This document shows positions 18,865 to 27,273 of a stretch of DNA of 64,000 nucleotides, one piece after another. The notes under the pieces were generated by a model, which saw nothing but the letters and a program-made list of their open reading frames with translations, did not search any database and was not told the DNA's origin. Position 1 is the stretch's first letter. Each line of letters opens with the position of its first letter. Source of the DNA: CBDEVH01 sp965243565 (GTDB lineage Bacteria; Pseudomonadota; Gammaproteobacteria; Tethybacterales; Persebacteraceae); NCBI GenBank assembly GCA_965243565.1, contig OZ251571.1, positions 992,001-1,056,000 on the forward strand. The letters are read 5' to 3'. Position numbers and translations under genes: made by a program.

Positions 18865-20169
18865 ATGACCACTAACACCACTCCAAAAACTCAAAACCAA
18901 TTAATGGTTAATACCGAATCTTATATCCCCGGTGCGGGGATCGGCAGCTATGCTCTTGCCGATGACATTCGCTTTATTTTTAGTCACGGCAAAGGTGCGC
19001 GGCTATGGGACGTTGATGGCAACGAATACATCGACTATACAGGCGGTGCTGGTGCGCTTATATTAGGGCATTCTCATCCTAACATTGTTAATGCCGTAAA
19101 AAAACAAAGTGAACGCGGCTTGCACATGTTTGGCGTGTTAAGCGATACTGCGGTGCAGCTCGCTGAACGTTTGGTAGCGGACATCCCATGTGCAGAAAAA
19201 ATTGTTTACGCCACTACTGGCTCCGAAGCCACCGCTTATGCCATGCGTTTGGCACGTGCCTATACAGGCAAAAACAAGATACTCAAATTTGAAGGTGCGT
19301 ATCATGGCAACCATGACTATGCGTTGGTTTCCACCTTTCCCAGCACAACAGGCGATTACCCCAATGGCAAAGCCGATACCTATGGACAACCCGAACAAAC
19401 CAAACAATCAATACTAGTCGCTCCTTATAATGACCTTGGTATAACAACCGATATTGCCCAATCTCATGCAGACGATCTAGCCGCTATTATTGTCGAACCG
19501 ATTCAGCGGATTATTTGTGGCACACCAGAATTTTTGCATGGATTACGCGCCTTATGCGACAAACTCGGCTGTGTTTTAATATTTGATGAAGTCGTAACCG
19601 GGTTTAGAGTGGCTTATGGTGGCGTTCATGCACAGCTAAACATCACGCCAGATTTAGCAACTTTTGGCAAAATCATCGGTGGCTGCGGTCCGCTATCGGT
19701 TATAGCCGGCAAGGCTGATATCATTGATTTATCAAATCCTCGTTTAAAAGGCAGTGAAAAATATACTTACTTTAACGGCACGCTACACGGCAACCCTGTT
19801 GCCGCTGCTGCAACACTCGCCATGCTAGATATACTTTGCTTACCAGGTACTTATGATCAATTAAACCTGATAAGCGATGATTTCTGTGAAGAAATACAAA
19901 ATACACTTAACTATCATCACATCCCAGCCATTGCCGTCAACGAAGGCTCTTTATGGCAAATTCTTTTTATGTCCGAAAAACCACGCAACCAAGCCGACAT
20001 GCTAGCGAGCAACAATGATGCAATGCGGCGGTTTGATGTAGAACTACTAAAACAAAAACAATACCTACTGCCCGGCGTTCGGCGTTTTGTTTCTTGTAGC
20101 CATACTCCTAAAGACTTTAGCGACACCATATCTGTCATTGACAATGTTGCCTCAAGTTTTCAAGTATAA
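18865..20169 (+). CDS. class III aminotransferase, glutamate-1-semialdehyde aminomutase-like
   Basis: 434 residues. GARLWDVDGNEYIDY, TTGSEATAYAMRLARAYTG (118-136), GAYHGNHDYALV, Asp-Glu 241-242 (IFDEVVTGFR) and Schiff-base Lys269 (ATFGKIIGGCGPLS) are all present. The sequence is of the GSA-aminomutase/omega-aminotransferase group. Its position at the end of a catabolic run, away from heme genes, argues for a catabolic transaminase rather than HemL. A 60-base gap separates it from the enolase-superfamily pair. Amino substrate unknown. Confidence 0.85.
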   Translation: MTTNTTPKTQNQLMVNTESYIPGAGIGSYALADDIRFIFSHGKGARLWDVDGNEYIDYTGGAGALILGHSHPNIVNAVKKQSERGLHMFGVLSDTAVQLAERLVADIPCAEKIVYATTGSEATAYAMRLARAYTGKNKILKFEGAYHGNHDYALVSTFPSTTGDYPNGKADTYGQPEQTKQSILVAPYNDLGITTDIAQSHADDLAAIIVEPIQRIICGTPEFLHGLRALCDKLGCVLIFDEVVTGFRVAYGGVHAQLNITPDLATFGKIIGGCGPLSVIAGKADIIDLSNPRLKGSEKYTYFNGTLHGNPVAAAATLAMLDILCLPGTYDQLNLISDDFCEEIQNTLNYHHIPAIAVNEGSLWQILFMSEKPRNQADMLASNNDAMRRFDVELLKQKQYLLPGVRRFVSCSHTPKDFSDTISVIDNVASSFQV

Positions 20170-20195
20170 TTATTATCTTATCTATTCTTTTTACA

Positions 20196-20600
20196 ATGAG
20201 ACATTCTATGAAAATTCTATTCTTAACACTTGCACTTATCATAAACATTATTGGCAGTGCTACTGCCGATAATAAAAAATTTGATATTGGTTATAAAACC
20301 GTTGATGAGGCTTTTCAGGCGATTAAAGACAGCAACACTATTGAAATGAATGTTAACCAAGATGGCTGGCTTTTTGGCACAGACAAATCTGTGAAAGACC
20401 AATATACAATATGGACTTTCACCCCAGAATCGCATCCTGCCTACCCAACCGTCATCAAAAGAATCTTCGTCACTCAAAATGACGAAACCACCGTACACAT
20501 GGACATTATTTGTCAAACAATCGACAAAGATTCATGCAATACGCTAATTCAAACATTTAAAAAGCTAAATACCAGTCTAGGGCAAAAAACAGCACAATAA
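20196..20600 (+). CDS. small secreted protein of unknown function
   Basis: 134 residues (or 130 from the Met at 20208). A typical signal peptide is visible, MKILFLTLALIINIIGSATA, with cleavage expected before DNKKFDIGYK. The mature part of about 108 residues has two Cys (IICQTIDKDSCNTL), which could form a disulfide, and a mixed charged composition. No family recognised. Starts 26 bases after the class III aminotransferase; may be part of that operon or separate. Exported to the periplasm, by inference. Confidence 0.65.
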   Translation: MRHSMKILFLTLALIINIIGSATADNKKFDIGYKTVDEAFQAIKDSNTIEMNVNQDGWLFGTDKSVKDQYTIWTFTPESHPAYPTVIKRIFVTQNDETTVHMDIICQTIDKDSCNTLIQTFKKLNTSLGQKTAQ

Positions 20601-20618
20601 GTATTCAACGGCTTATTG
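20595..20618. terminator. weak symmetric hairpin between convergent genes
   Basis: CAATAAG (20595-20601) and CTTATTG (20612-20618) are perfect inverted repeats with a 10-base loop, covering both stop codons. The stem is AT-rich and no long T-run follows, so termination is only possible. Confidence 0.25.
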
Positions 20619-21824
20619 ATTGGCGTAATCCACAAACCGTTCCATTCCTTTGTCTATATTATTTAGTGAAATCCCACTAAAGGCAAAACGTGCGTAAGTC
20701 GTCGTTGCTGACTCGCCAAAATGCTCACCCGTACAAAACGACACGCCTGTTTTATGCAATACATCACGCATTAATGAATCGATGGTTTCATGCCCTTTTC
20801 TCTGCATGAGATTTTTCATACAACAATAAATATAAAAAGCAGACTTTGGCAAAGGCACAGACACACCCTCAATTTTATTAAGATGCTCTGTTAATAAAAG
20901 CCGTCTATCATCCAGTTTATCGAGTACAGAATAGTTCTGGACTTCGCCTGAACTCAATGCGATTGCAATTGCCTCTTGCGTAAAATGAGAAGTGCAGGAT
21001 TCAATGTTTGTATTCATTTTTGAGATTACATCAATTACCCTTGTAGGTGCTATAGCAGCCCCTACACGCCACCCTGTCATGGAAAATTGTTTTGAAAACG
21101 TAAATAAATTAACTGTTTGGTCGGCAATATCACTCCTTGAAAGAATCGACCTTCCCTCCTCATTATCATAGCGAACCATATAATAAGCATCATCATTTAA
21201 CAACCATAATTGATGGCGTTGAACCAAATCAGCAATGGCATCAATCTCAACATTTGTTGCACAGGCACCCGTTGGATTATGATAATTATTAAAAATAATG
21301 GCTTTTGTCTTACTCGTTATTGATTGCTTTAACCCTTCTATATCAATTTCAAAGCCATCTGCTTTAGGGCGATAATAATAAGGAACAGCAACACCATTTT
21401 GATAATCAATTTGCGATCGATAAATAGGAAAACCAGGCACCGGATACAACACTTCATCGCCCGGATTCATTACTGTCATTAAAAATTTTGCAATAACAGG
21501 CTTGCCACCAGATTGCACTGCAATATTTTCTGCCGAATAAGTAGTTGAGTGCTGTAAGTTAAAAAGAGTGGCAATTCCATAGCGCAATGAATCAATGCCA
21601 GCACTCGGGCAATAACCATTTTTACCATTAAAAATAGCCTTAGAAACTTCATCAATAATACGCCGTGGTGGCATTGCGTCTAAATCTCCCAAGTGGAAAG
21701 CATAGACATCATTGCCTTTTTCCTTCCATTCAGCCGCCATCTTAGAAACAGCAAAAGCATTTTCTGTCCCCAGTAAGTTTAATTGATTAGCAAGTGGTAA
21801 AGTTACAGCTGTCTTCATATTCAT
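20613..21824 (-). CDS. pyridoxal-phosphate aminotransferase class I
   Basis: 403 residues of fold type I. YCPSAGIDSLR, VQSGGKPVI, FNNYHNPTGA (178-187), LNDDAYYMVRYD and Schiff-base Lys245 in FTFSKQFSMTGWRVG are clear. Similar to aspartate/alanine-type aminotransferases; substrate not assignable. Transcribed alone on the minus strand, convergent with the secreted protein gene and divergent from the DsbA-like gene. A second start at MKTAV (two codons in) is possible. Confidence 0.85.
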   Translation of the reverse strand: MNMKTAVTLPLANQLNLLGTENAFAVSKMAAEWKEKGNDVYAFHLGDLDAMPPRRIIDEVSKAIFNGKNGYCPSAGIDSLRYGIATLFNLQHSTTYSAENIAVQSGGKPVIAKFLMTVMNPGDEVLYPVPGFPIYRSQIDYQNGVAVPYYYRPKADGFEIDIEGLKQSITSKTKAIIFNNYHNPTGACATNVEIDAIADLVQRHQLWLLNDDAYYMVRYDNEEGRSILSRSDIADQTVNLFTFSKQFSMTGWRVGAAIAPTRVIDVISKMNTNIESCTSHFTQEAIAIALSSGEVQNYSVLDKLDDRRLLLTEHLNKIEGVSVPLPKSAFYIYCCMKNLMQRKGHETIDSLMRDVLHKTGVSFCTGEHFGESATTTYARFAFSGISLNNIDKGMERFVDYANQ

Positions 21825-21914
21825 TACTATATTATAACAAGATGGGAATGACTATTTTTATAACCGAAGTGCTGCACTTATGATCTACACTTGCCTATGA
21901 TAAAATTGCCGATT

Positions 21915-22541
21915 ATGTCTTCTGCAATTTTATGGTATTTTCACGATCCAATGTGTTCGTGGTGTTATGGTTTTTCCCCAACGTGGCAAGCCATTAATCA
22001 AAAACTGTCATCTAAAATAGAAGTGCGTTATGTCATCGGTGGTTTGGCAAAAGATAGCGATGTGCCGATGCAACCAGAAATAGCGAAGTATTTACAAACT
22101 GTGTGGAAGCAAATTGAACAGGTATGTGGTGTTCCATTCAACCATCAATTTTGGGAACAATGCCAACCACGGCGGTCAACATATCCGGCGTGTCGTGCGG
22201 TTATTGCCGCCGAAAAAAAAGGCAAGAAAATGATAAATGAAATACAAAATGCTTATTATCAGCAGGCGCAAAACCCGTCCGATTCTAATACACTGGTGCA
22301 ATGTGCTAAAAATATAGGATTGCCTGAACATGACTTTTTAGAAAAATTACAGTCGGCTAAAACGGAGCAAATATTACAACAGCAATTAGAATTTTCCCGT
22401 CAATGTGGGATTAATGGTTTTCCTTCTTTATTACTTCAACTACCAACAGGAATGGTCAATATCTCCATTGCCTATGACAACGAAAAGGAAATGCTTAATG
22501 CTATTTTTCATGCAACAACGGCAAACAAGGTTAAAGATTAA
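21915..22541 (+). CDS. DsbA-family (FrnE-like) thioredoxin-fold protein
   Basis: 208 residues from the ATG at 21915 (MSSAILWYFHDPMCSWCYGF); upstream ATG at 21897 and TTG at 21891 are in frame but less typical. Active-site CSWC sits near the N-terminus and the cis-Pro loop is GINGFPSLL. No signal peptide, so probably cytoplasmic like FrnE/2-hydroxychromene isomerase relatives. Role may be thiol-disulfide isomerisation or an isomerase; not resolvable. Stands alone between two minus-strand genes. Confidence 0.8.
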   Translation: MSSAILWYFHDPMCSWCYGFSPTWQAINQKLSSKIEVRYVIGGLAKDSDVPMQPEIAKYLQTVWKQIEQVCGVPFNHQFWEQCQPRRSTYPACRAVIAAEKKGKKMINEIQNAYYQQAQNPSDSNTLVQCAKNIGLPEHDFLEKLQSAKTEQILQQQLEFSRQCGINGFPSLLLQLPTGMVNISIAYDNEKEMLNAIFHATTANKVKD

Positions 22542-22602
22542 ACCATCATCAATTGTTAGACATCTTTGCTTTTCTCATTCTCTATGAAGATTGCGATTAC
22601 TA

Positions 22603-22752
22603 CTAAAACAACCAATCAAACAAGCTGTAACCTTGCCAGCGAATCCATATCAGCATAAGTAATGCAAGCAATGCAGCAAGCCATATAAATAAATATTTTT
22701 TACTCTTTACAAAAACACCATGTGACCAGCGGCTACTGACCTGTATTGCCAA
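22603..22752 (-). CDS. possible small membrane protein (TTG start)
   Basis: A 49-codon frame runs from a TTG at 22752, overlapping the end of the cupin gene by 20 bases, to a TAG at 22603. It encodes a basic N-terminal part followed by one strong transmembrane segment, YLFIWLAALLALLMLIWIRW, and a short aromatic tail. No ATG start exists in frame and an upstream TAG limits the frame. Could be a coupled small membrane protein or chance; no homologue recognised. Confidence 0.3.
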   Translation of the reverse strand: MAIQVSSRWSHGVFVKSKKYLFIWLAALLALLMLIWIRWQGYSLFDWLF

Positions 22753-23155
22753 TTCGCACTATCTGCTTCTTCATGCGTTCTTGCACATCCCAAACTCCAT
22801 TCCAACCTTTAGGAATAACGAATGTGTCTCCCGCTACAAATCTCCTTGACATTCCGTCTTCATCTGTAACAATAACGCTTCCGCTAATCATTAATACGTA
22901 CTCTGTGAACGGAAAATTATTAATGATACTCTTGCCCTTACCAGCCTCCCATACGCCGACACGCACCAATACGTCTCCAGCGTGTTTTTCTTTAAATGTA
23001 AATTTTTCGCCGAGGTACGTACCCGGTTTTGCCATCAACGCTTCGGTCGGTGTAGCACTGTCTATCACGACAATTCGCGGTGAATCATCTGCTATGACTG
23101 TCGGTAGATTCACCACAACCACTACAACTGCTAGCCATAGAATGTTCATCGCCAC
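22733..23155 (-). CDS. exported cupin-domain protein (Cupin_3/DUF861 type)
   Basis: 140 residues. A hydrophobic N-terminus, NILWLAVVVVVVNLPTVIA, followed by DD suggests a signal peptide. The rest is a single cupin with GVWEAGKG, FPFTEYVLMISGSVIV, FVAGDTFVIPKGWNGVWDV, the pattern of DUF861-type cupins such as (S)-ureidoglycine aminohydrolase relatives. Metal-binding His residues typical of other cupins are not obvious. Role unknown. Transcribed alone on the minus strand; start ATG at 23155 or two codons later. Confidence 0.75.
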   Translation of the reverse strand: MAMNILWLAVVVVVVNLPTVIADDSPRIVVIDSATPTEALMAKPGTYLGEKFTFKEKHAGDVLVRVGVWEAGKGKSIINNFPFTEYVLMISGSVIVTDEDGMSRRFVAGDTFVIPKGWNGVWDVQERMKKQIVRIGNTGQ

Positions 23156-23512
23156 GCCTCATATTGATATACCGCACAATGCTTGAATACAGTGCTTGCG
23201 TGAGCTATCAGGTAAAATAATTTAAATGATTTATTAGCCATAATGACGATTTCAAAAATTGATTCTACATCACGAAATGGTATTTATAGGACTCCACAAT
23301 GATTCTTCATGTACCAATAATATTTATTATTCCATATTCAATTAACCACTATTGAAATAGAAGTACTTTTTCAATATTCACTTCAATATTGTATCATCAG
23401 TATGTCTATATCTTGGCTGTGATTGCTCTGCTGCGGTTTCCAGCTCGGCAGGGCGTAACCGATAGCCTAAAAACTAATAATAATTATATATTAATTTCTA
23501 ATGCCTTTGTGT
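23156..23512. other. 357-base gene-poor spacer
   Basis: No complete gene. Mostly AT-rich with imperfect AATATT-containing repeats around 23371-23392, and one GC-richer patch (23420-23470) that may be a transposase relic (next entry). No clear terminator for either flanking minus-strand gene. Confidence 0.6.
23378..23473 (-). pseudogene. possible transposase C-terminal remnant
   Basis: The minus strand carries an open stretch between stops reading FLGYRLRPAELETAAEQSQP and continuing to ILK. The LGYR-x-RPAELE pattern resembles the end of IS3/IS481-type integrase-core transposases. The GC-richer composition differs from the surrounding AT-rich spacer. No start codon, no inverted ends and no other parts of an element are visible, so the call is weak. 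Confidence 0.2.
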
Positions 23513-24721
23513 TTATGTAGGGGAGGCAAATTTCTGCATCCACTTGACACTACGTTGTGCATCGCGGTCATCATAAAGGCGGATTGCAGTTGGTAGGTCT
23601 ATTTTGAAATCATTCTCTTGATTTTCCCCCAAAGCCGTTAGTCGCATGGTGTACCACGCAGTGATACCCCCCGACGGATTCGAATCGAATCTCGGAAAAT
23701 CAGGGTCGCCCCCTGCTTCGGTTAGCCAAACCTTTGCAAGATGAGGATTAATAACCATCGCACGCGCTAAACCCACCATATCAGCAGCACCACTTGCCAC
23801 TGCATCGACTGCCTGCTGACGTTTTTTGAATCCACCTGTCACCATCAAAGGCACTTGAGTTAGCTCTTTTGCACGTCGTGCAAAATCAATAAAATAAGGT
23901 CCCTGCCCCGAACCGTCTGAACTTGCCTTTGCACCGGGAAAATAAGTGCCACCACTAATATCAATCAAATCTATCGAAGTTAGATCGAGAAGGCGTACTA
24001 TTTCTAAAGCATCGGATTCTGTCAACCCACCCTCCAGATTATCGGTTGAGTTAATCCTAATGGCAATGGGAAACAACGGACCAACCGCCGCCCGTACTTT
24101 GTTAATTATGTCAAGCACTATACGGCATCGCGCTTCGATTGAACCGCCGTAGTCATCGCTCCTATGGTTAAACAATGGCGATAAAAATTGGCTGAGTAAA
24201 AACCCATGTCCTGCGTGAATTTGAACACCACTAAAACCTGCAGTCTTAGCATGTAATGCGGTTCTTGCATACATAGCAGGCAGCTCTCGAATGTCATCTA
24301 CTGACATAGCGGCACATTGAAGACCTTCAACATTCAGGGCAGATGGTCCCATCGGTTTGCTAATAGGTAAGTGCGAAAGCGCGCCAGCGTGACCGAGCTG
24401 GGTCCAACAATGTGCGCCATTAATCATCGCACGGCTGACGAGTGATTTAAGCATTGTTGGGCTTGTGTGTTCGTTTAGTACTAAATTTCCCGGTTTTTCA
24501 GGAAAGCGAGAATCTCCCTGTACTTCACCGATGAAAGAAACAGCAACTCCGCCTTCCGCCCATTTTTCGTAAAGACGAATCTGTACATTGGTGGGATTCC
24601 CATCACCATTTGAAAGAGAATCCGACATTGGCGACTTTGCCAGTCGATTTTTTAAAACAACACCACAAGGAAGTGTAAGCGAGCTTCCAAGAGTGTTAAT
24701 AGGATTTGAATTTTCAGCCAT
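23513..24721 (-). CDS. NADH:flavin oxidoreductase, Old Yellow Enzyme family
   Basis: 402 residues forming an FMN TIM barrel: LKNRLAKSPMSDSLSNGDG, QLGHAG, HAGHGFLLSQFLSPLFNHR, DDYGGSIEARCRIVLDII and phosphate-binding MVTGGFKKRQQAVDAV plus DMVGLARAMVINP. No C-terminal iron-sulfur or FAD domains, so it is a short single-domain type. OYE proteins reduce activated C=C bonds with NAD(P)H. Transcribed alone. Substrate unknown; a role in the neighbouring catabolic region is possible. Confidence 0.87.
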   Translation of the reverse strand: MAENSNPINTLGSSLTLPCGVVLKNRLAKSPMSDSLSNGDGNPTNVQIRLYEKWAEGGVAVSFIGEVQGDSRFPEKPGNLVLNEHTSPTMLKSLVSRAMINGAHCWTQLGHAGALSHLPISKPMGPSALNVEGLQCAAMSVDDIRELPAMYARTALHAKTAGFSGVQIHAGHGFLLSQFLSPLFNHRSDDYGGSIEARCRIVLDIINKVRAAVGPLFPIAIRINSTDNLEGGLTESDALEIVRLLDLTSIDLIDISGGTYFPGAKASSDGSGQGPYFIDFARRAKELTQVPLMVTGGFKKRQQAVDAVASGAADMVGLARAMVINPHLAKVWLTEAGGDPDFPRFDSNPSGGITAWYTMRLTALGENQENDFKIDLPTAIRLYDDRDAQRSVKWMQKFASPT

Positions 24722-24818
24722 TGTTATCCCATTCTAAACCATTAAAGCCATAAAATGTTACTCTATATTATTGCTTCAAACTGCTCATTTATAGAAATAA
24801 GAATATAAGCACACAGAA

Positions 24819-25825
24819 TTAATCACCTACCCACTGTACTTTATCTGCTGAAAAATTCGCTTCTTCTAGATTATAACTTTTTAGTGTCCCTGTTTTTATA
24901 TCTTCACCATTACCAATTTTTACTTTTTTACCTAGTCGTTCTTTAACGCTTTCATGCACTTTTGAATTAGCGGGCAATTTTCGAATATGCTTCCCCATAG
25001 CATCCAAAAAAGCCCCAAATGAGAATCATGTTGCATGGCTAACGGATTGCCCGTTATTGTTGCGAGTTTTTCTTTATTCAGCAACATGCCCTTATTGAAT
25101 GCTTTAGTCGCCATCCATTTAAGTGCAATATCCGATAAACCTGAATCACCATACCAACCGCCCACATCCGAATGCACCCCAGCAAACCAAACCTGCTCTA
25201 CATTATTTCGTTTATTCCATAAACTTGGCGGGAATTTTTTTCTGATTTCATCCAATGCAACGGCATGGTATCCATGTCTAACTTCTGGATTTAATTTTGC
25301 ATCATGAAACTTTTTACCTGCGTTTAGTGCCAGTGATTTAACCGTATCCCACACCCCAATAAAATGAACGCGGCATTGGCGTGCCATTGTCTCTTTAAAT
25401 TCTTTTGCAATGACCTGGTTATCTTTAGTGTTATATATTTTAGAAGCATATTCAACCATGTTATGCATTTTAGGATACAGCAAGCCGCATTTATACAACA
25501 TCCCCGCCAGCGACCGCACCGTAAACGCGCCCCTCGAAAAACCAAACAAATAGATGCGGTCACCATTTTCATAATAATGCATTAAATATTGATAGGCATC
25601 TTCCACGTTTTTTTGCAAACCATTGCCAGTAGCCGAATCACTTTTTGCTCTCCAATCTCCAACACTCTCATCATAATCCCAAGAACCCGTACCAACACCC
25701 GGGTCGTAATAGGCAATCTGTCCATTCTCTTTTGTTGCCATTTGATATAGTTTGACAACATTGGTATTGTTAGAGCCAAATTCGTTACCCGTACCATCAC
25801 AACAGATTATTATATTTTTACTCAT
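24819..25825 (-). pseudogene. DUF2235 alpha/beta hydrolase (T6SS lipase-like), frameshifted
   Basis: The first 297-codon frame (24932-25825) starts MSKNIIICCDGTGNEFGSNN and has nucleophile Ser97 in LFGFSRGAF, Asp220 in GVHSDVGGWYG and His266 in MQHDSHLG. That is the DUF2235 family, which includes type VI secretion phospholipase effectors. At the T-run near 25008-25014 (HDSHLG) the correct continuation lies in the -1 frame: FLDAMGKHIRKLP, then the SKVHESVKERLG segment, ending at 24819. Together about 335 residues are normal length. Either a real one-base indel (dead gene) or an assembly error in the homopolymer. No T6SS genes seen nearby. Confidence 0.75.
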
Positions 25826-25914
25826 AGCTTTATCCTATATTTATATTTCGAGCAATTTTACCAGCTTTGCTAGAAGATCAATAATGGTCGCACCTGTGGT
25901 AAGAAATAAACCAA

Positions 25915-27273
25915 TTAGCTTTGATTGTATTGTTGCGAATCGCTTTTGGTAAAGGCTTCTTTTAATACCGCTTGCATTAAGGATTCTGCGTGGGTTTGGT
26001 TTTCTTTTATTTGGGTTTCTAATTGGTCGCACAAAGCAAGCATTTTTTCTACTTTGGAGACGATGGCTTTTTGTTCTGCGAGTGGTGGGAGAGGGATAAG
26101 CGAATTTTTTCCACTATCTGTTTTTAATCTTGGCATTCTCATGCCTGAAACTTGCGTGTTAACATAACTTAAAAAATAATAACTTTTCATTGATATTCGT
26201 ATAAACCATGGATTGATATTTCCTAAAAATCGGACAGCCATTATTTCAGTTGTACATACTCCATCGTCGTCAGCGATAAATACCTTATCTAAATATGGTC
26301 GTAATTTACCGTAAAGCAAATCGTTTTTTAAAAAAATATTCTTATTTGAGGTAGTCTTTCGTTCCGCTTGGGTCGCTTTATAAAGTAATTTTGAAGTGCT
26401 TTTTTCTATATCTTCAAGGTCTAGCACCCATGTATTAGAGGCAATTTGATTTGGTACAATATGTAAATTGTTACCATAATTAGAAATATCCCCCAACCGA
26501 CACCACTCCCACCCTTCGGGCAATGGAAACGGTTTTTCTTTTTCGCTAATCTGGGGTAATGGTTTTTGTGGTTTTATTTTTTTATCTTTAATCAGTTTGA
26601 CTTTTTCTACCTGTATGCGTTTTAGTAATTCGCTAGCAGGTTCGGTATTGGGATTGTGTTTACGCCAGTCGGCAGTGAGTTTGCCCTCGATGGCTTCTTG
26701 TAATATTTGCTGACGCAGTTTTTTTAGCAGGGTTTGTTGATTGTGTTAGTTCGGTTTTTAATTCTGCATGAATTCTGTTTCAACTATTTTTAAAATATTT
26801 GGAACAATTTTTTCTTCTATTTTTGATAAATTAGGAATCTCTACTTTTATCGTATCAGTTCTTTTGGAGTTAAATATTTTCTATTTGTACTTCCCGATGA
26901 ATATGCTTTGTAATCCATTCATAAAATTTCAGATTTTAATTGAAATAGAGTTTCAATAATCCATTGAGGTATAAATTTATCTTCCTGTATCTTCGCTAGA
27001 ACCATGTTTGTAGACGCTAAAGCACCAACATGTACGTCATGAGTAAGACCAAAAGTTCCATTTTTTGCTATCAACCTTGCACCACATTAGGTGATTTTTC
27101 TTAATAACTTGGTATTTTTTCATTGTAAGTTCAGAACCCTTTACTGTTTTTCTAATTACAATTCCTTTTCCATAACTTTGAACGCCAGCTATTCGATATT
27201 CATCATCGTCTTGAATTCACTCAATGTAGTTGCTTTTTTCCACGCTCAAAATTGCATCACCAAAAGCTGCCAT
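25915..27273 (-). pseudogene. hsdS: type I restriction specificity subunit HsdS, multiply disrupted
   Basis: Starts at an ATG at 27273 sharing its A with the hsdM stop (TAATG). Reading MAAFGDAILSVEKSNYIE, it hits a TGA (27217-27219). HsdS-like protein continues through several frames: DEYRIAGVQSYGKG, then THDVHVGALASTNMVLAKIQ (another TGA at 26919-26921), then VEIPNLSKIEEKIVPNIL, then HAELKTELTQ, then LLKKLRQQILQEAIEGKL. This last frame is intact to 25915 and includes the second recognition domain (PEGWEWCRLGDIS...) and the conserved LPPLAEQKAIV helix. At least two nonsense codons and about four frameshifts break the first recognition domain. Confidence 0.85.

Noticed and set aside
25008..25016. 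Programmed -1 frameshift in the DUF2235 gene.
   Set aside because: The T-run is not a proper slippery heptamer in the zero frame and no stimulatory structure is obvious; an indel or assembly error is simpler.
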